A DNA stretch of 64,000 nt from Azorinus chamasolen (GCA_963576725.1 OY755247.1:14510526-14574525), one strand, 5' to 3'; shown: positions 21,531 through 32,120, numbered from the stretch's first letter. A program made the numbers and translations. The notes: generated by a model from the sequence alone, not told the origin.

Positions 21531-21840
21531 ATGTTCGATTTACAGTTTCTCAAGAGTTTATTCAGTGAAAAAAGCTCACCAAAGTAAGAGATTGGGCTAA
21601 CATTTTTTTAAAGCCTTAGAAAGGTTAAAATTTAAACATTCACTTGGTAATACATCAAATAAATCTATTGAAACTAAATGTTGGATATAACTCACTTGGT
21701 GCATTCAGCTATTAGTGTATATAATGCATTCATCCATTATTTGATACCTTAACCCGCTATGAAAATGAGCTCTGCTTATATTAACCTCCGATCTGTTGCC
21801 GTCGTCATTTACCTCTGATTCGTTCATGCTTTTGAGATAC
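21531..21840. other. No recognisable feature
   Basis: AT-rich sequence with no array, hairpin or open frame of note. Confidence 0.4.
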
Positions 21841-21849
21841 TATTGACAG

Positions 21850-21955
21850 AGTGTCAAACAGCTTGGATTCTGATGAGATGCCGAGTTACTCGGCGTCTCA
21901 TCTGGATCCAAGCTGTTTGCAAATGTTAGATGGGTCGCGCTTAGCAGGCTAAGGG
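21850..21955. mobile_element. T2 MITE, core and right end
   Basis: GTGTCAAACAGCTTGGATTC, GATGAGATGCCGAGTTACTC with complement, GCTGTTTGCAAATGTTAG, ending GCTTAGCAGGCTAAGGGTAA. Confidence 0.65.
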
Positions 21956-21982
21956 TAAACGTTCATGTTCACTTTACCTTAA

Positions 21983-22188
21983 ACCTGCTGTGGGCGAATG
22001 AATGATTACCTCTGCTAACAGTTTGGATCAAGAAGTGACGCCGAGTAACTCGGTGTCTCATCAGGATCAACACTGTTTGACACCCTTATAACATTTTATA
22101 ATTCGCAAACAAACTTGTTTTAGCTTGAAGTTTGACAATGTATTGGATGACAAATGATATAACATTACTTTTCTCAGCAGGTTAAACG
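21983..22188. mobile_element. T2b MITE
   Basis: TTAA at 21979-21982 and 22189-22192. ACCTGCTGTGGGCGAATGAA at the left, TCTCAGCAGGTTAAACG at the right. The core GTGACGCCGAGTAACTCGGT has a short mismatch. Confidence 0.75.
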
Positions 22189-22231
22189 TTAACTTTGGTT
22201 TATTTCACAACTACTACTTATCACTTATAAG

Positions 22232-22430
22232 CAGAGATACAGATAAAGGTGCAAACCCAAATACTAAAATCGTCATTTCTCCACGAAACCCTATACTGTG
22301 ACCATAGCACTCTTTAGAATCGTCTCGAAGAGACAATTCTAAAGACTGGTTGAAGTATAAGATTAGATGGAGGCATAAAAGGAGCTATTCTTGAAAATGT
22401 TTAAACTTACGCATCTTATCTGGACCTCTG
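22232..22430. mobile_element. P6 element with core beta
   Basis: The ends are CAGAGATACAGATAAAGGTG and, in complement, CAGAGGTCCAGATAAGATGC. The core has CTCTTTAGAATCGTCTCGAA and GACAATTCTAAAGAC, damaged on the right. Confidence 0.75.
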
Positions 22431-22519
22431 TATAAGTATATGCTTTCGGCTTACAATCTTTTTTTTACAGAACAATGATCTTTCAGTTTTGATCACCACA
22501 ACATTGTGATCCCATTCCT

Positions 22520-22755
22520 CCATAAATCAGCCTTTTTTACACCTTTGCAAACAGAGTAGATGAAGATCAGATGGCTTCTGAAGGAGCGTCTGTTCGGGGT
22601 CTGCTCTGTTTGCTTATAATAATTATAATACATATATACAATTCTAGAGTTACTGCCATAGTCAACATTTCATGTGATCATATTCCATTTAAAATCATAT
22701 CTAATTAATATTCATTACATCGTTCCTTCTTACATGAATATTCATGGGATAAAGG
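22520..22755. mobile_element. T1b MITE, inverted
   Basis: CCTCCATAAATCAGCC, TTTGCAAACAGAGTAGA, core AAGATCAGATGGCTTC/GAAGGAGCGTCTGTTC, then CTGCCATAGTCAACA, CTTACATGAATATTCATGGG and a TAAAGGG end. Confidence 0.75.
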
Positions 22756-22798
22756 GTCTGACCCGATCCTTCACTGCTTTTCACTGAAGTTAGCTATA

Positions 22799-23002
22799 CA
22801 GTAAAACTCCTCTAAACCGGAATTCTAGTAGAGAAGAATTTGGATACTTTTAGACAGGTGGTTGCTTAATGCAGGGTGAAAGTCATGCAGAAAGCTCCTC
22901 TAGGAGCTTTCTGCATGACTTTCACCCCGCATTAAGCTGCCACCTGTCTCCAAGACCGATATTTTTGCTAAATTTAGCGTCCGGTTTAGAGAGGTTTCAC
23001 TG
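22799..23002. mobile_element. P3 element with core alpha, complete
   Basis: TA at 22797-22798 and 23003-23004. Same ends as the copy at 20650 and about 98 percent identical by eye over 204 bp, so both are young. The sequence after it (ATCTGATTCTACAGTTTCTG) is T1b interior, so it probably landed inside a T1b copy. Confidence 0.92.
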
Positions 23003-23132
23003 TATATATATATCTGATTCTACAGTTTCTGGCTTGGTCAAAGCAATTCTATGTCACTGATGGCCTTACAAATATTAGTCCCACTGATGTTTATGATATT
23101 TATTATTTCATAAATGAATATTCATTTAGTAA
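23003..23132. mobile_element. T1b right part, interrupted by P3
   Basis: TCTGATTCTACAGTTTCTGG, then CATAAATGAATATTCATTTA, GTAAAGGG and TTAA (23133-23136). The matching left part is not clear upstream. Confidence 0.6.
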
Positions 23133-23204
23133 AGGGTTAAACCATTAAAGTTTCATAAATATAACGTAATTGTACCTAATTAAACCTACTTTATATTTAA
23201 ACAA

Positions 23205-23822
23205 GATGTGTTTGTGAAACACTATGCCCCCTCATATATTTTACCTCTAACCTTGAAGGATGACCTTGACCTTGACATGTCACCCTCAAAATGTGCGGCT
23301 TTGTGAGATACATATGCATGCCAAATATCAAGTCTCTATCTGTACTGGCTCAAAAGTTAAGACCAATGTTAAGGTTGCGTTAAAGTTACAGACAAAGAAA
23401 CAGACAATTTGACCTTTGACCCTGAATGACCAATGTTAAGGTTGCGTTAAAGTTACAGACAAAGAAACAGACAATTTGACCTTTGACCCCTCACAATGTA
23501 CAGCCTCATGAGATACACACGCATGCCAAATATCAAGTCTCTATCTCTACTGGACCAAAAGTTATGGCCAATGTTAAAGTCCGTGATTTGACCCATATAT
23601 TTGACCTCTGACCTTGAAGGATGACCTTGACATTGACATGTTACCCCTCAAAATGTGCAGCTTTATGAGATACATATGCATGCCAAATATCAAGTCTCTA
23701 TGTACTGGCTCAAAAGTTATGACCAATGTTAAAGTTGCTGACAAACAGACAAACGGACAAACAGACAAACAGACAGGGCAAAAACAATATGCCCCATGAC
23801 TATCGTCAATGGGGGCATAAAA
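23205..23822 (+). mobile_element. Hairpin-plus-array element with AAGGTTGCG units
   Basis: Starts ACAAGATGTGTTTGTGAAAC, with stem GTGTTTGTGAAACAC and TATGCCCCCTC. Two to three diverged units carry CCAAATATCAAGTCTCTAT and TGACCTTGACCTTGACATG. An (ACAAACAG)n tract follows, and the 3-prime end GACTATCGTCAATGGGGGCA can pair with the initial TGCCCCC. An internal 66-bp duplication (AAGGTTGCGTTAAAG) is present. Confidence 0.65.
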
Positions 23823-24139
23823 ATACACAAAAAGATATGTAAGGAACACCTTAAGTTACAGTTTATCTCCAGCAAGTAGTTTCCGAAAATACCTCTTTTA
23901 ATCAGTACTATTAGTTTTTTGTTCGTGCACGTCGCATCATTAAACAAGGGAGTGCTGCCAATTACAAATACATGAAATGTTCTATATAGTGCACCGCTCG
24001 AAACGGACTAAAGTACTGGTCAGTCTACCAGTGCTGTTTTGAAAATTCCTCCTTTCATTACAAACACGAAACCGCATCGTTTGTATAACAACTAGTTTGT
24101 AACGCTGAATTTCCAGAGTCGAATGTCCCATCAGTGTTT

Positions 24140-24238
24140 ACCTATAGAGTCCATCCAGTGTGAAACCTGATAGGAGCCATCTGATCTGGGTCTACTCTGT
24201 TTGCAAGTGCGTGAACAGGCGTTTATATGTAGGAAGGG
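24140..24238. mobile_element. T1 remnant, right half
   Basis: It joins foreign sequence at the centre (CTGATAGGAGCCATCTGATC), then GGGTCTACTCTGTTTGCAAG and TGTAGGAAGGGG. The left half is missing. Confidence 0.65.
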
Positions 24239-24377
24239 GCTAAAACGTTAAAACATGCAACTGACAAAAATGAGACTGAAGTAAATTACGTAGGATACTA
24301 ACCCAATTGTGGTTAGTATCAAGTATCCCCTTCGTAATGAAATAGGTACACAGTGTTGAGTTCGTCCAGCGCTCCTT

Positions 24378-24776
24378 AACCCTTTACCTGTTGCATATTA
24401 ATGCAAGGAATAATGGCATCATGAATATTTATTGGCTGAATATAGTACAGTAAAATATCGATTATTAGAACACTAAAACACCTATCATTATCGATCTTTT
24501 AGACAGCCTAATGCATGGTGAAAGTCATGCAGAAAGCTCTTCTAGGAGCTTTCTGCATGACTTTCGCCGTGCATTAAGTACATGTAGCAACCTGCCTAAA
24601 AGTGTCTAAATTCTTCTATACAAAAATTAATCGTGATTTTACTGTTTATGTACACAGGATATTTTTGGTATTTGAGGAAACGGTAGAGCAATATCTGTTA
24701 TAATTTCATAAGCAAACAGAGCAGATCCTGATCAGGCGGCTTCCATTGAAAAATGCGTTTGTATGAGGGAAATGTT
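24378..24776. mobile_element. T1b MITE split by a P1 insertion
   Basis: CTTAACCCTTTACCTGTTGC, ATGGCATCATGAATATTTAT, then P1 at 24448-24644, then TTTATGTACACAGGATATTT, CATAAGCAAACAGAGCAGAT, GATCAGGCGGCTTCC, ending ATGAGGGAAATG. The right core arm is deleted. Confidence 0.75.
24448..24644. mobile_element. P1 element nested in T1b
   Basis: TA at 24446-24447, start CAGTAAAATATCGATTATTA, end TTAATCGTGATTTTACTG. The core arms are TAATGCATGGTGAAAG, CATGCAGAAAGCTC around TTCTAG. The right TA has become TT. Confidence 0.85.
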
Positions 24777-24880
24777 TTAAAGTGAAAATATCTACAATAA
24801 ATGCACATTTTCAATCAAATCATAAAACATTGTGTTGGTTGGGTTAATTTATTCTTATGAAGATTGTAAATTTGAACTTA

Positions 24881-25165
24881 CAGTAAAATCTCGATTATTA
24901 CACATTTCTTGCTCATTTTCTTGTCCGACACATATCTTGCTCACTTTCATATCTAACATATGTCTTGCTCATTTTCTTGTCCGACACATGTATTGCTCAA
25001 TTTCTTGTCTAACACATGTCTTGCTCATTTTCTTGTCTAACACATGTCTTACTCACTTTCTTGTCTAACACTTGTCTTACTCATTTTCTTGTCCGACACA
25101 TGTCTTGCTCATTTTCTTGTCGACACATGTCTTGCTCATTTTCTTGTCCGACACATGTCTTACTT
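24881..25165 (+). repeat. 28-bp tandem array joined to a P1 end
   Basis: Positions 24881-24900 are the left end of P1 (CAGTAAAATCTCGATTATTA). From 24901 about ten 27-28 bp units with TTGCTCATTTTCTTGTCC and GACACATGT follow directly. No right P1 end is seen after the array. Confidence 0.85.
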
Positions 25166-25214
25166 TACCTGGCTAATGGTTATGTCGTGTTTTAGAACAC
25201 GGAAAATGTGTTAA

Positions 25215-25409
25215 CACTTTTCGTGCTAAGTGCGTCTTGACTGGCATTCACGAACAGCTTGGATCCAGATAAGACGCCAAGTAACTCGGCGTCTCATCTT
25301 GATCCAAACTCGTTGACACTCAGCCAATAGATTTTCAAAGGTTTGATCGGATCGGAAACGTTCAGCCAATCTGAGATTAAGCATACATATTTTTTCAGCA
25401 CGAGAAGGA
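25215..25409. mobile_element. T2c MITE, complete
   Basis: TTAA at 25211-25214 and GTAA at 25410. CACTTTTCGTGCTAAGTGCG at the left, TTTTTCAGCACGAGAAGGA at the right. The core GATAAGACGCCAAGTAACTC and complement are well preserved. Confidence 0.85.
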
Positions 25410-25413
25410 GTAA

Positions 25414-25640
25414 CCCTTTCCTTCATATAAACGTGTTTTCACGCATTTGCAAACAGGGTAGACCCAGATCAGACGGCTCATTAGAAATATATGTTACTTT
25501 ACTTTCTAAAATGGCTAAACTGTTACTTTACTTTCTAAAATGGCTACAATGCTCCACCTTCCATATTTCATTATAATTGTTTTGTCCATTACTGTTCAGT
25601 AGATTTTGAAATTTGAAATACATATAGAACACGGAAAATG
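25414..25640. mobile_element. T1a MITE, inverted, one core arm lost
   Basis: CCCTTTCCTTCATATAAACG, TTTGCAAACAGGGTAGACC, GATCAGACGGCTCA, then directly TTAGAAATATATGTTACTTT. A 28-bp piece (CTTTACTTTCTAAAATGGCT) is duplicated, and the end resembles AACACGGAAAATG. Confidence 0.75.
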
Positions 25641-26055
25641 TTAGAAGAGCTTATTTCAACTAGTTTTGATAGCAAAGCAAAATCGTTGTAAAATAATTTT
25701 AGGAAGTCAGTAAAATCAGAAAATTGGATTAGAGTCCCAATATACTGAGTATGTGTATTAAAATGAGATTCGCATTTACGTAGTGTGCCGATAAATGGAG
25801 AAATAAGTGGAGCGCATTGCAGCAATTTGCTAACTAATTTACTTAAATTATGCTTTAATATTGGGCCTGGAAATATGTTTTGAATCAATACTCTGAAAGA
25901 TGTTCTTCTGCGTAATTGGTATCTGCTGTAATTGTTTTTGAGTGTTTAGCTTTATTGTACTTGGATACGGTAGTACTTGAAATGTTTATTGTATCATTTC
26001 TCCACACCGTACACGAGCGGGTAAAATATGCTTTTTGTTGCAATATTCATTGAAT
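25641..26055. other. No recognisable feature
   Basis: AT-rich. A 99-codon minus-strand frame (25589-25888) has no motif I recognise and begins in a T1 element. Confidence 0.4.
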
Positions 26056-26063
26056 TATGTTAA

Positions 26064-26365
26064 CCCTTCTCTTGCTGAATTTTAAAATACATTTCTCCTT
26101 CTTTACCATGACCTGTTGTATATTTACATATATCTTCACTGTGTACAAGTATTTCGCTGTGCAATCACTGCTGTGGAGTGCACTGGTTGCACAATCAACT
26201 TGTAAATAGTGCATACCCTGATGAGACAGCTCCTGCAGGAGCTGTCTCATCTGGGTCTTCACTATTTACAGGTACATGTATATTGACATGAATAGCAAGC
26301 ACTACAGTAAGCTAATAAATATTCATTATGTCATTATTCCTTACATGAATATGGAACAGGACAAG
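26064..26365. mobile_element. T4 MITE with a T1b-type right end
   Basis: TTAA at 26060-26063, CCCTTCTCTTGCTGAATTTT, a full T4 core with centre GCTCCTGCAGGAGC (26229-26242), then TTGACATGAATAGCAAGC. Instead of closing at AAGGGTTAA it continues AATAAATATTCATTATGTC, CCTTACATGAATATGG, the inverted T1b left terminus, ending GGACAAGGG. Confidence 0.7.
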
Positions 26366-26891
26366 GGATAAGAACTTTTAGTATTTATTAAATTCCAAAC
26401 GAAAATCATGACGCATATTTTTATTTGGTATTTTGAATTCAATAGTAGATGATTACAAGGGAAAAAATCAAAAACAAATCTAAACCAGGTCGAGAAATTT
26501 TAGAGAACGCGATTATTTAATATTACGACACGTCACGAGTATGCACATGTCTCCATGGAAATATGAATTATTGATTGCCTGTTAGACACTGGAAAGTTTA
26601 AATATTAATAACTTGTCGGTTGTAAAGTACGCTTCTCACACCTTCACCACAATGTTTGCCAAGATAACGCTACCCAGCAAGATAAAGCGTGTTGTTATTT
26701 TGGGCACGTGCTTATTTATCGGGGGGGGGGGGAGGGGAATGAAAAACAACTTATTGTGTCAGTAATTCTAATGAAATTTAGGTAATGTGAATATTAACAT
26801 GCATTATTAATCAGATGAGATGAAATAAAGCTAATTTGGATCGGGTGTTTTTTTATAATCTTGTTTATACTTGGCTTTGGATTTTTCAGGC
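26366..26891. other. No recognisable feature
   Basis: AT-rich. Contains an interrupted G-run (26720-26735). No gene or array is supported. Confidence 0.4.
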
Positions 26892-26896
26892 ATTAA

Positions 26897-27076
26897 CGCT
26901 TTCGCTGCCAAATGTTGTCGTGACGTCTGCAAAACTTTGTCGTCTGCTTTCTTTAAAAATACAGTCACAGTAACAAACACTTTGGATCCTGATGAGACGC
27001 CGAGTTACTAGCCGTCTCATCCGGATCTACACTGTTTGCAAATGTGATCACAAATGCGACGTTAGCAGCGAAATAG
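26897..27076. mobile_element. T2a MITE, complete
   Basis: TTAA at 26893-26896 and 27077-27080. CGCTTTCGCTGCCAAATG at the left, TTAGCAGCGAAATAG at the right, core CTGATGAGACGCCGAGTTAC with one-base differences in the right arm. Confidence 0.85.
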
Positions 27077-27124
27077 TTAATCACTCGTTTTGTCAAGGAT
27101 TAGTGTCTAAAAATGTATTTAATT

Positions 27125-27200
27125 CAACGATTCTAAAGGAGCCGTCTGATCTGGGTCTACTCTGTTTGCAAAGGCATAGAAAGGTGTATTTATGGAGTAA
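27125..27200. mobile_element. T1 right half
   Basis: Starts at the centre (AAAGGAGCCGTCTGATCTGG), then TCTACTCTGTTTGCAAAGG and TATTTATGGAGTAAATGG. No left arm. Confidence 0.65.
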
Positions 27201-27361
27201 ATGGTTATGATAAATAACGCTTTATCTTGTGATTATGTATGATTCCGTCCATTTTGTATATCCCTTGTTTTAACCAGTTAATTAAATATATAAACTAACG
27301 GTAATTATTGCCATAACAAATAGTAGATCATGTTTGCAAAGAAACCACACAGCGTACCTAT

Positions 27362-27880
27362 CAACCCTTTTCTTCTTATAAAAGCCTTTCCAGGCCTTTG
27401 CAGAGTTGATCCATATCAGACGGTTCTGATCTGGGTCTGCTGGTATGTTTGCTTATGCAATTACATGTATAATAGATCTGACTCTACAGTTTCTACCAAT
27501 ACTAAAACATCTAGGGTACATTATAAAAGTTCAGCTAATAGATATTAATGATGTCATTATTTCTTACATGTACAGTTAAACTTCGATATCTCGAACTCCA
27601 AGGGACTATACAAATTGGTTCGATATAACAGAAGTTCGAGCTATCGAATTTCTAATCTGGACGACTTCTCAAGTTGACAGCTTAGTCGTGCAGGGGCTGT
27701 CAGCATTACTTTACACCTGCATAAAGCTGTCACATGTGTTTCTAGATATCCGTAGTGATACATTTAAGAGCAATCCTGTATTGTAAGTTTTAGAAGGACC
27801 GAACTTTAAGATCGAATTATCTCGAAGTTCGAGTTATCCGAATTCGAGATATCGAAGTCCACCTGTATATTCAACAGGGA
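27362..27880. mobile_element. T1b MITE, inverted, split by P4
   Basis: CCCTTTTCTTCTTATAAAAG, a shortened core (ATATCAGACGGTTCTGATCT), CTCTACAGTTTCTACC, ATTAATGATGTCATTATTTC, TTACATG, then P4 at 27573-27865, then TATATTCAACAGGGAAACG. Confidence 0.75.
27573..27865. mobile_element. P4 element with diverged core alpha, nested
   Basis: TA at 27571-27572 and 27866-27867. CAGTTAAACTTCGATATCTC at the left, GAGATATCGAAGTCCACCTG at the right. The core keeps GCATTACTTTACACCTGC and AAAGCTGTCACATGTG. The left arm is damaged. Confidence 0.85.
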
Positions 27881-28032
27881 AACGTGAATTAGGTAACATA
27901 TCTGTTATATTCACTTGTTTCTTCTTGTTTAACGGTTTTATTGCAGAATGTTTTAATCCAAAACACACCTTCCCATGGGACATATTGTACCACTGCAGAT
28001 GCAAAATGATTCATTTATACTGGAAATTATAT

Positions 28033-28173
28033 CAGAGGACCAGATAAGATGCGCCATTTAAGATATGTTCAAGAAGTCTTTTTGAGACTATTCTAAAGAG
28101 TGGTCACAACATAGGGTTTGGTGGAGAAATGACGAATTCATTATATTAGTACACACCATTATCTGTTGCTCTG
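28033..28173. mobile_element. P6 element, one core beta arm only
   Basis: CAGAGGACCAGATAAGATGC at the left, TTATCTGTTGCTCTG before TA at the right. It has GATTCTAAAG-like ATTCTAAAGAGTGGTCACAA and TAGGGTTTGGTGGAGAAATG but not the opposite arm. Confidence 0.7.
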
Positions 28174-28299
28174 TATTTCATTATTTTGAAGAAGCGATTG
28201 TAAAATTAATTATCAAAATACACAACTAAAGTATGCCTCATAAATTGAAGCTCGCATATCTACTCGTAGCATTCACCTTTACCCCGTTATCTGCAACGG

Positions 28300-28406
28300 G
28301 TGGCAGCTTAATGCACGGTGAAAGGCTTGCAGAAAGCTTTAAGCAGCCACCTGCCTAAAGGGGTCTAAATTATTCTATACAAGAAATTCGAATAATCGAG
28401 ATTTCC
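28300..28406. mobile_element. P1 remnant
   Basis: GGCAGCTTAATGCACGGTG, AAAGCTTTAAGCAGCCACC, TAAATTATTCTATACAAG and AATTCGAATAATCGAGATTT. The left terminus is lost and the core has collapsed. Confidence 0.65.
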
Positions 28407-28429
28407 ATTCTTGAGCGGATATTATTGGT

Positions 28430-29129
28430 TCACTATGGTATACGAATTGAGATGAAAGTGTTTCGGTTCAGATCCATCCGATGTGGTGTAATGTTGGTTG
28501 CAATAAAACTAGATAATGAGTGAGACAGGATCCAACAAGAAAGCCCGCAGCAAACACAGAAGCACTAATAAAAAGTGTAACTATGAAGCCGGTCATGAAT
28601 ATATTCGATGACATTTTCAAAGTCAAAGCTACTGTAGAGAAGGGTACTATCAAAAGAAAAACATCCGTCAGTCTCCATCACCATTGCGTACTATGTCCGT
28701 TTTGTCATCGCACACGCAAAGAGGGAGGTGTTGTGGTCACTTTTATTGTAGAAGGATCGATAAACAAATATGCACTGCGTTGCAATTTCATTGAATTGTG
28801 GCCTTTTTCAGGAATTGCGTTTGCTGAACATACTTTGAAAATGCTTGTTTTCAATGCATGTATCTTACTTTGTAAATCACATCGCCATAAAATTTCGGAT
28901 ACGAATTGCCTCGTTACATTGCATTTGCTAATAAGTGTGTGATTTAGAGAATGTTTAACCAAACTTGTCATACTTGTACCCCTGTTTAAAAGGGGTTTTA
29001 TCAGTAATAACACGATTCCGGATATTGAAATCCACAACGAAGGAACATACACTGGCAAACAAACCTGTAAACCGTTATGATGCACCACGAGGAATAACTC
29101 CATCTAGATGAGTGTAATTAACTAAATCA
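28430..29129. other. Low-repeat segment with overlapping open frames
   Basis: This is one of the few stretches with no repeat partner in the window. A 140-codon frame runs on the plus strand (28520-28942), with a cysteine cluster HHHCVLCPFCHR near residues 53-64. Two minus-strand frames (28705-29103 and 28468-28653) overlap it. The last has a hydrophobic stretch, MTGFIVTLFISASVFAAGFL, that could be a single membrane span. The frames cannot all be real, I recognise none of them, and no splice sites are convincing. It could hold an exon or be plain spacer. Confidence 0.2.
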
Positions 29130-29352
29130 ACCAATTCCCTCATAATCACGCTTCTGTAAAAGTCACTTCTTGATACCATTGTGATAAATACGAGCATTTG
29201 CTCCATAGGAGCAAATGGGAGCAAATGTTCTATTTCTCGCATTGGTTTAAAAACTACACCATTCTAGACTTTCCCCTTTTCTCTAGTAAATGCTCCTTTT
29301 CGGTAGATTAATTCAAAGAGCTTGGGTCTACAATAGCCTTTGGGGGAATGGG
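29130..29352. mobile_element. T3 MITE with a repeated core segment
   Basis: CCAATTCCCTCATAATCACG at the left, GGGGGAATGGG before TTAA (29353-29356). The core GAGCATTTGCTCCATAGGAG is followed by GCAAATGGGAGCAAATG, a 9-bp tandem duplication in the right arm. Confidence 0.8.
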
Positions 29353-29552
29353 TTAAAGTCAAAGTCATGCAGTCTGTCAAAAGTAACCATATTTAACCCT
29401 GCATTAGTTTTATCTCAAAATAGTTCACAAGCCATGGAATCACACAAAAAATAGTAGGCATACTGACAATGACAATTAAATGATATTATGGCAATTCATG
29501 CATATGGCAATGAACTAGTCTTATATTGGCCTTGTTTGTCAGCTATGGTCGT

Positions 29553-29759
29553 TGGCTAGTTTTAGATCCTATCTCTTTCAATAAATCTACCGAAAAGGAG
29601 CATTAATTAGAGAATATGAAAGTTTTAGAAGTTTGAAGTTTGAAACCATTGTGATAATAGAGAATTTGCTCGTATAGGAGCAAATGCTCTATTTATCACA
29701 ATGGTTTCACAAAGTGAATTTTACAGAGTCGTCAAAACTCGTCAATATGAGGAAATGGG
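29553..29759. mobile_element. T3 MITE, left terminus missing
   Basis: TTTTAGATCCTATCTCTTTC, ACCGAAAAGGAGCATTAATT, core with centre CTCGTATAGGAG, GAGTCGTCAAAACTCGTC and ATGAGGAAATGGG before TTAA (29760-29763). Confidence 0.8.
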
Positions 29760-30322
29760 TTAATCAAGATCGGCATTGTTTGCGCCATGAATATTTTTCA
29801 ACGGTCAATTCGGCAAATTGTTGCAGAAACAGTTCTACAAATAAAACAATAGAATCACTTAAAAGTATTAGGATTCCATTACATATACACGGAGCTCTGT
29901 TGAACCGCAAATTTCACGCCACCCATTTTTCACACGTGTGAAATTTGCGGCCCCATTTTTCACATAATTTGTGAAAATTGCGTTTTGCTCCTATACCCCC
30001 CCTTCAAAGCCTGACGCATTTTTCACGTATGTGAAAAATGCGTCGAGAAGATGTGCTCAAATATTCATTTCAAAACCCGCGACGCATTTTTCACTCTTGA
30101 GAATATATTGAAGTTGACCAATTTCTTTGGTCATTTCGGTTATAGATCAAGGTCGCAGGAATCGAAATGCCAGATTTGTAGTACAACTCAGAAGTTGATT
30201 TGGGTGCTTGCTCAACATACTTATTTGATTAAAATATAATTATGGGTCACATGGGTAAAACGTATTTGGAGTTCCTTGTTAATCCTTTAGTGTCCACATA
30301 TTTGATATGCATTTGATGTCCC

Positions 30323-30885
30323 CGTGTTGCGGCACATATTGTCGCCGCTGTACATATTGTCGCCGGCGACCATCTCTGCTGAAACAGATGGAACATATTG
30401 TCGCCGGCGTTAATATGTCCCGAAGTTTTCGGCACATATTAATGCTGAACTGCACAAATTGTCGCCGGCGACAATATGTGACGAAGGTTATGGTGCTTTT
30501 GAGGGTATATTTGGCGACACTATGTCAAACGACTTTAACGACGAACAAGTTGACGACAGAGAACATACATATGGATGAAACAACAGGCAAACAGCCGGAC
30601 GGATATGTAATCCTGTCAAAGCAGTTGACACAATACATAGCTTTTGATTATCATTGGCGCTATTACACTGTTGTGTCGTAAACCACCGAATACTATAATT
30701 TTGATTTCCCGACAAACGAGTCGAACGACAATATGACAATGGCGTAACCCTTGAGCACATATTGTCGCCGATGCCGACAACTTCGGTACATACTGTCGCC
30801 GGCGACAATATGTTCCACTTGTTTCGGCATATATTGTTGCTGGCGACGATATATACACCGTCGACAACATGTGCTGCAACACCCG
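30323..30885. repeat. Inverted cluster of ACATATTGTCGCCGGCG palindromes
   Basis: Nine or so copies of ACATATTGTCGCCGG, several completed to the palindrome GTCGCCGGCGAC, in two clusters (30340-30480, 30757-30870). The clusters are roughly each other's reverse complement, both with GTTGCGGCACAT-like starts. About 270 bp lie between them. Confidence 0.75.
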
Positions 30886-30939
30886 GGATATCGAATATCT
30901 GGGATATTTTGTCCCGATTGGCTGCTTGTCTGTCGCTCT

Positions 30940-32120
30940 GGTCATAAATCTAGAACCGTTTGCATAGTGGGTGTGTACATTTCTTAAGACCTTTTTTACA
31001 GTACGTAGCGTACATCATGCGTATATCTATCGTGCGTTAGTCGTATATCATGTGTATATCTTTCGTGCGAATATGTTATATATCTCACGGTTAATATAAT
31101 GGGTACTATTTCCATTTTATGGGATACTTGATTAATACTTTATGTAATATATGTATTACATGTATCTAATGAAAGAAAGAGTTGTTCTTTACTTAAGGTA
31201 ATGATAATGCAAGGAATCGTTCATAGCGTATCGTATAGTGTACGTATATGTATAGTACGTAAATAGTATATCATACGTGATAATATCGTATATTGTGACA
31301 ACAAATATGCTCACATATGTTGTATCGGACTTGACACGCCATCTTTCGGCAATAATTTGAGAGCGGAGGAAAAATTCTTTCTCCGACTCTGCACTATGTT
31401 TCCAGATCACAACTTTGTTTTAAAAGAGATCAACGCAGAAATGTAAACCGAAAGTAGAAGTTTATTTTAGAATGTTCAGCAATTTAGGAAAACCATTGAA
31501 GAAAAATGCCCGCATTGATTGTTCTGAAAATCCTTATATCCTTTCGACTCATGTAGCGTAATAAAACGTATTGGCGATGTTGGCGTTCCATAACTTGGAT
31601 CTATATGAAGCAAATTGTTTGAATAGTTAGGGTTATAATGACTCTATGCCAGTCTGTAAAGTGGGCCAGTATGATGGTCGTAGGTATATAAATGGGCGTT
31701 TTATCAGCTGCCAAAATCGGCTCAGACACGGGTTTTTTCGGCCCAGAAATAACGCACGCTACCTCTGCTACCTCTACTCGTGTTATGACTGTTATGGTGC
31801 ACCATACATTTGCAGCATCAAACCAATCGCATTATTCATTAGATCTAATGGCAATAGACACGACGCGCAAAAACATGACACCAAAATGTTTAAAAATGGG
31901 CCAAAAATTGGCTTCGTTTTTTTTCGCACAGTGAGTCATGACCTTTTGTGACCTTCTTTAAATATACGCGTACTGCCTATCCGGTTTTGCTTATCTGGCA
32001 CCGAAACAATAACACAAGCAACGTTGTTTAAAGTTAACTGGCTTTAGTCTGACAGTACAATGAGAGTTTACTGAAAGTAATTTGACACATTACTGAGAGT
32101 GAACTGACAGTAACCTGACA
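30940..32120. other. No delimitable feature
   Basis: Contains two similar 30-bp phrases with GTATATCT and CGTGCG (31018-31070), short CTGACAGTAA-type repeats (32040-32115), and no gene. Confidence 0.4.

Noticed and set aside
24901..25165. 28-bp direct repeats that could suggest a CRISPR array
   Set aside because: The units are contiguous and there are no unique spacers. The context is clearly eukaryotic.
30323..30945. Overlapping frames of 60-124 codons on both strands
   Set aside because: They coincide with the GC-richer palindrome cluster, where stops are rarer. No domain, and both strands are open.
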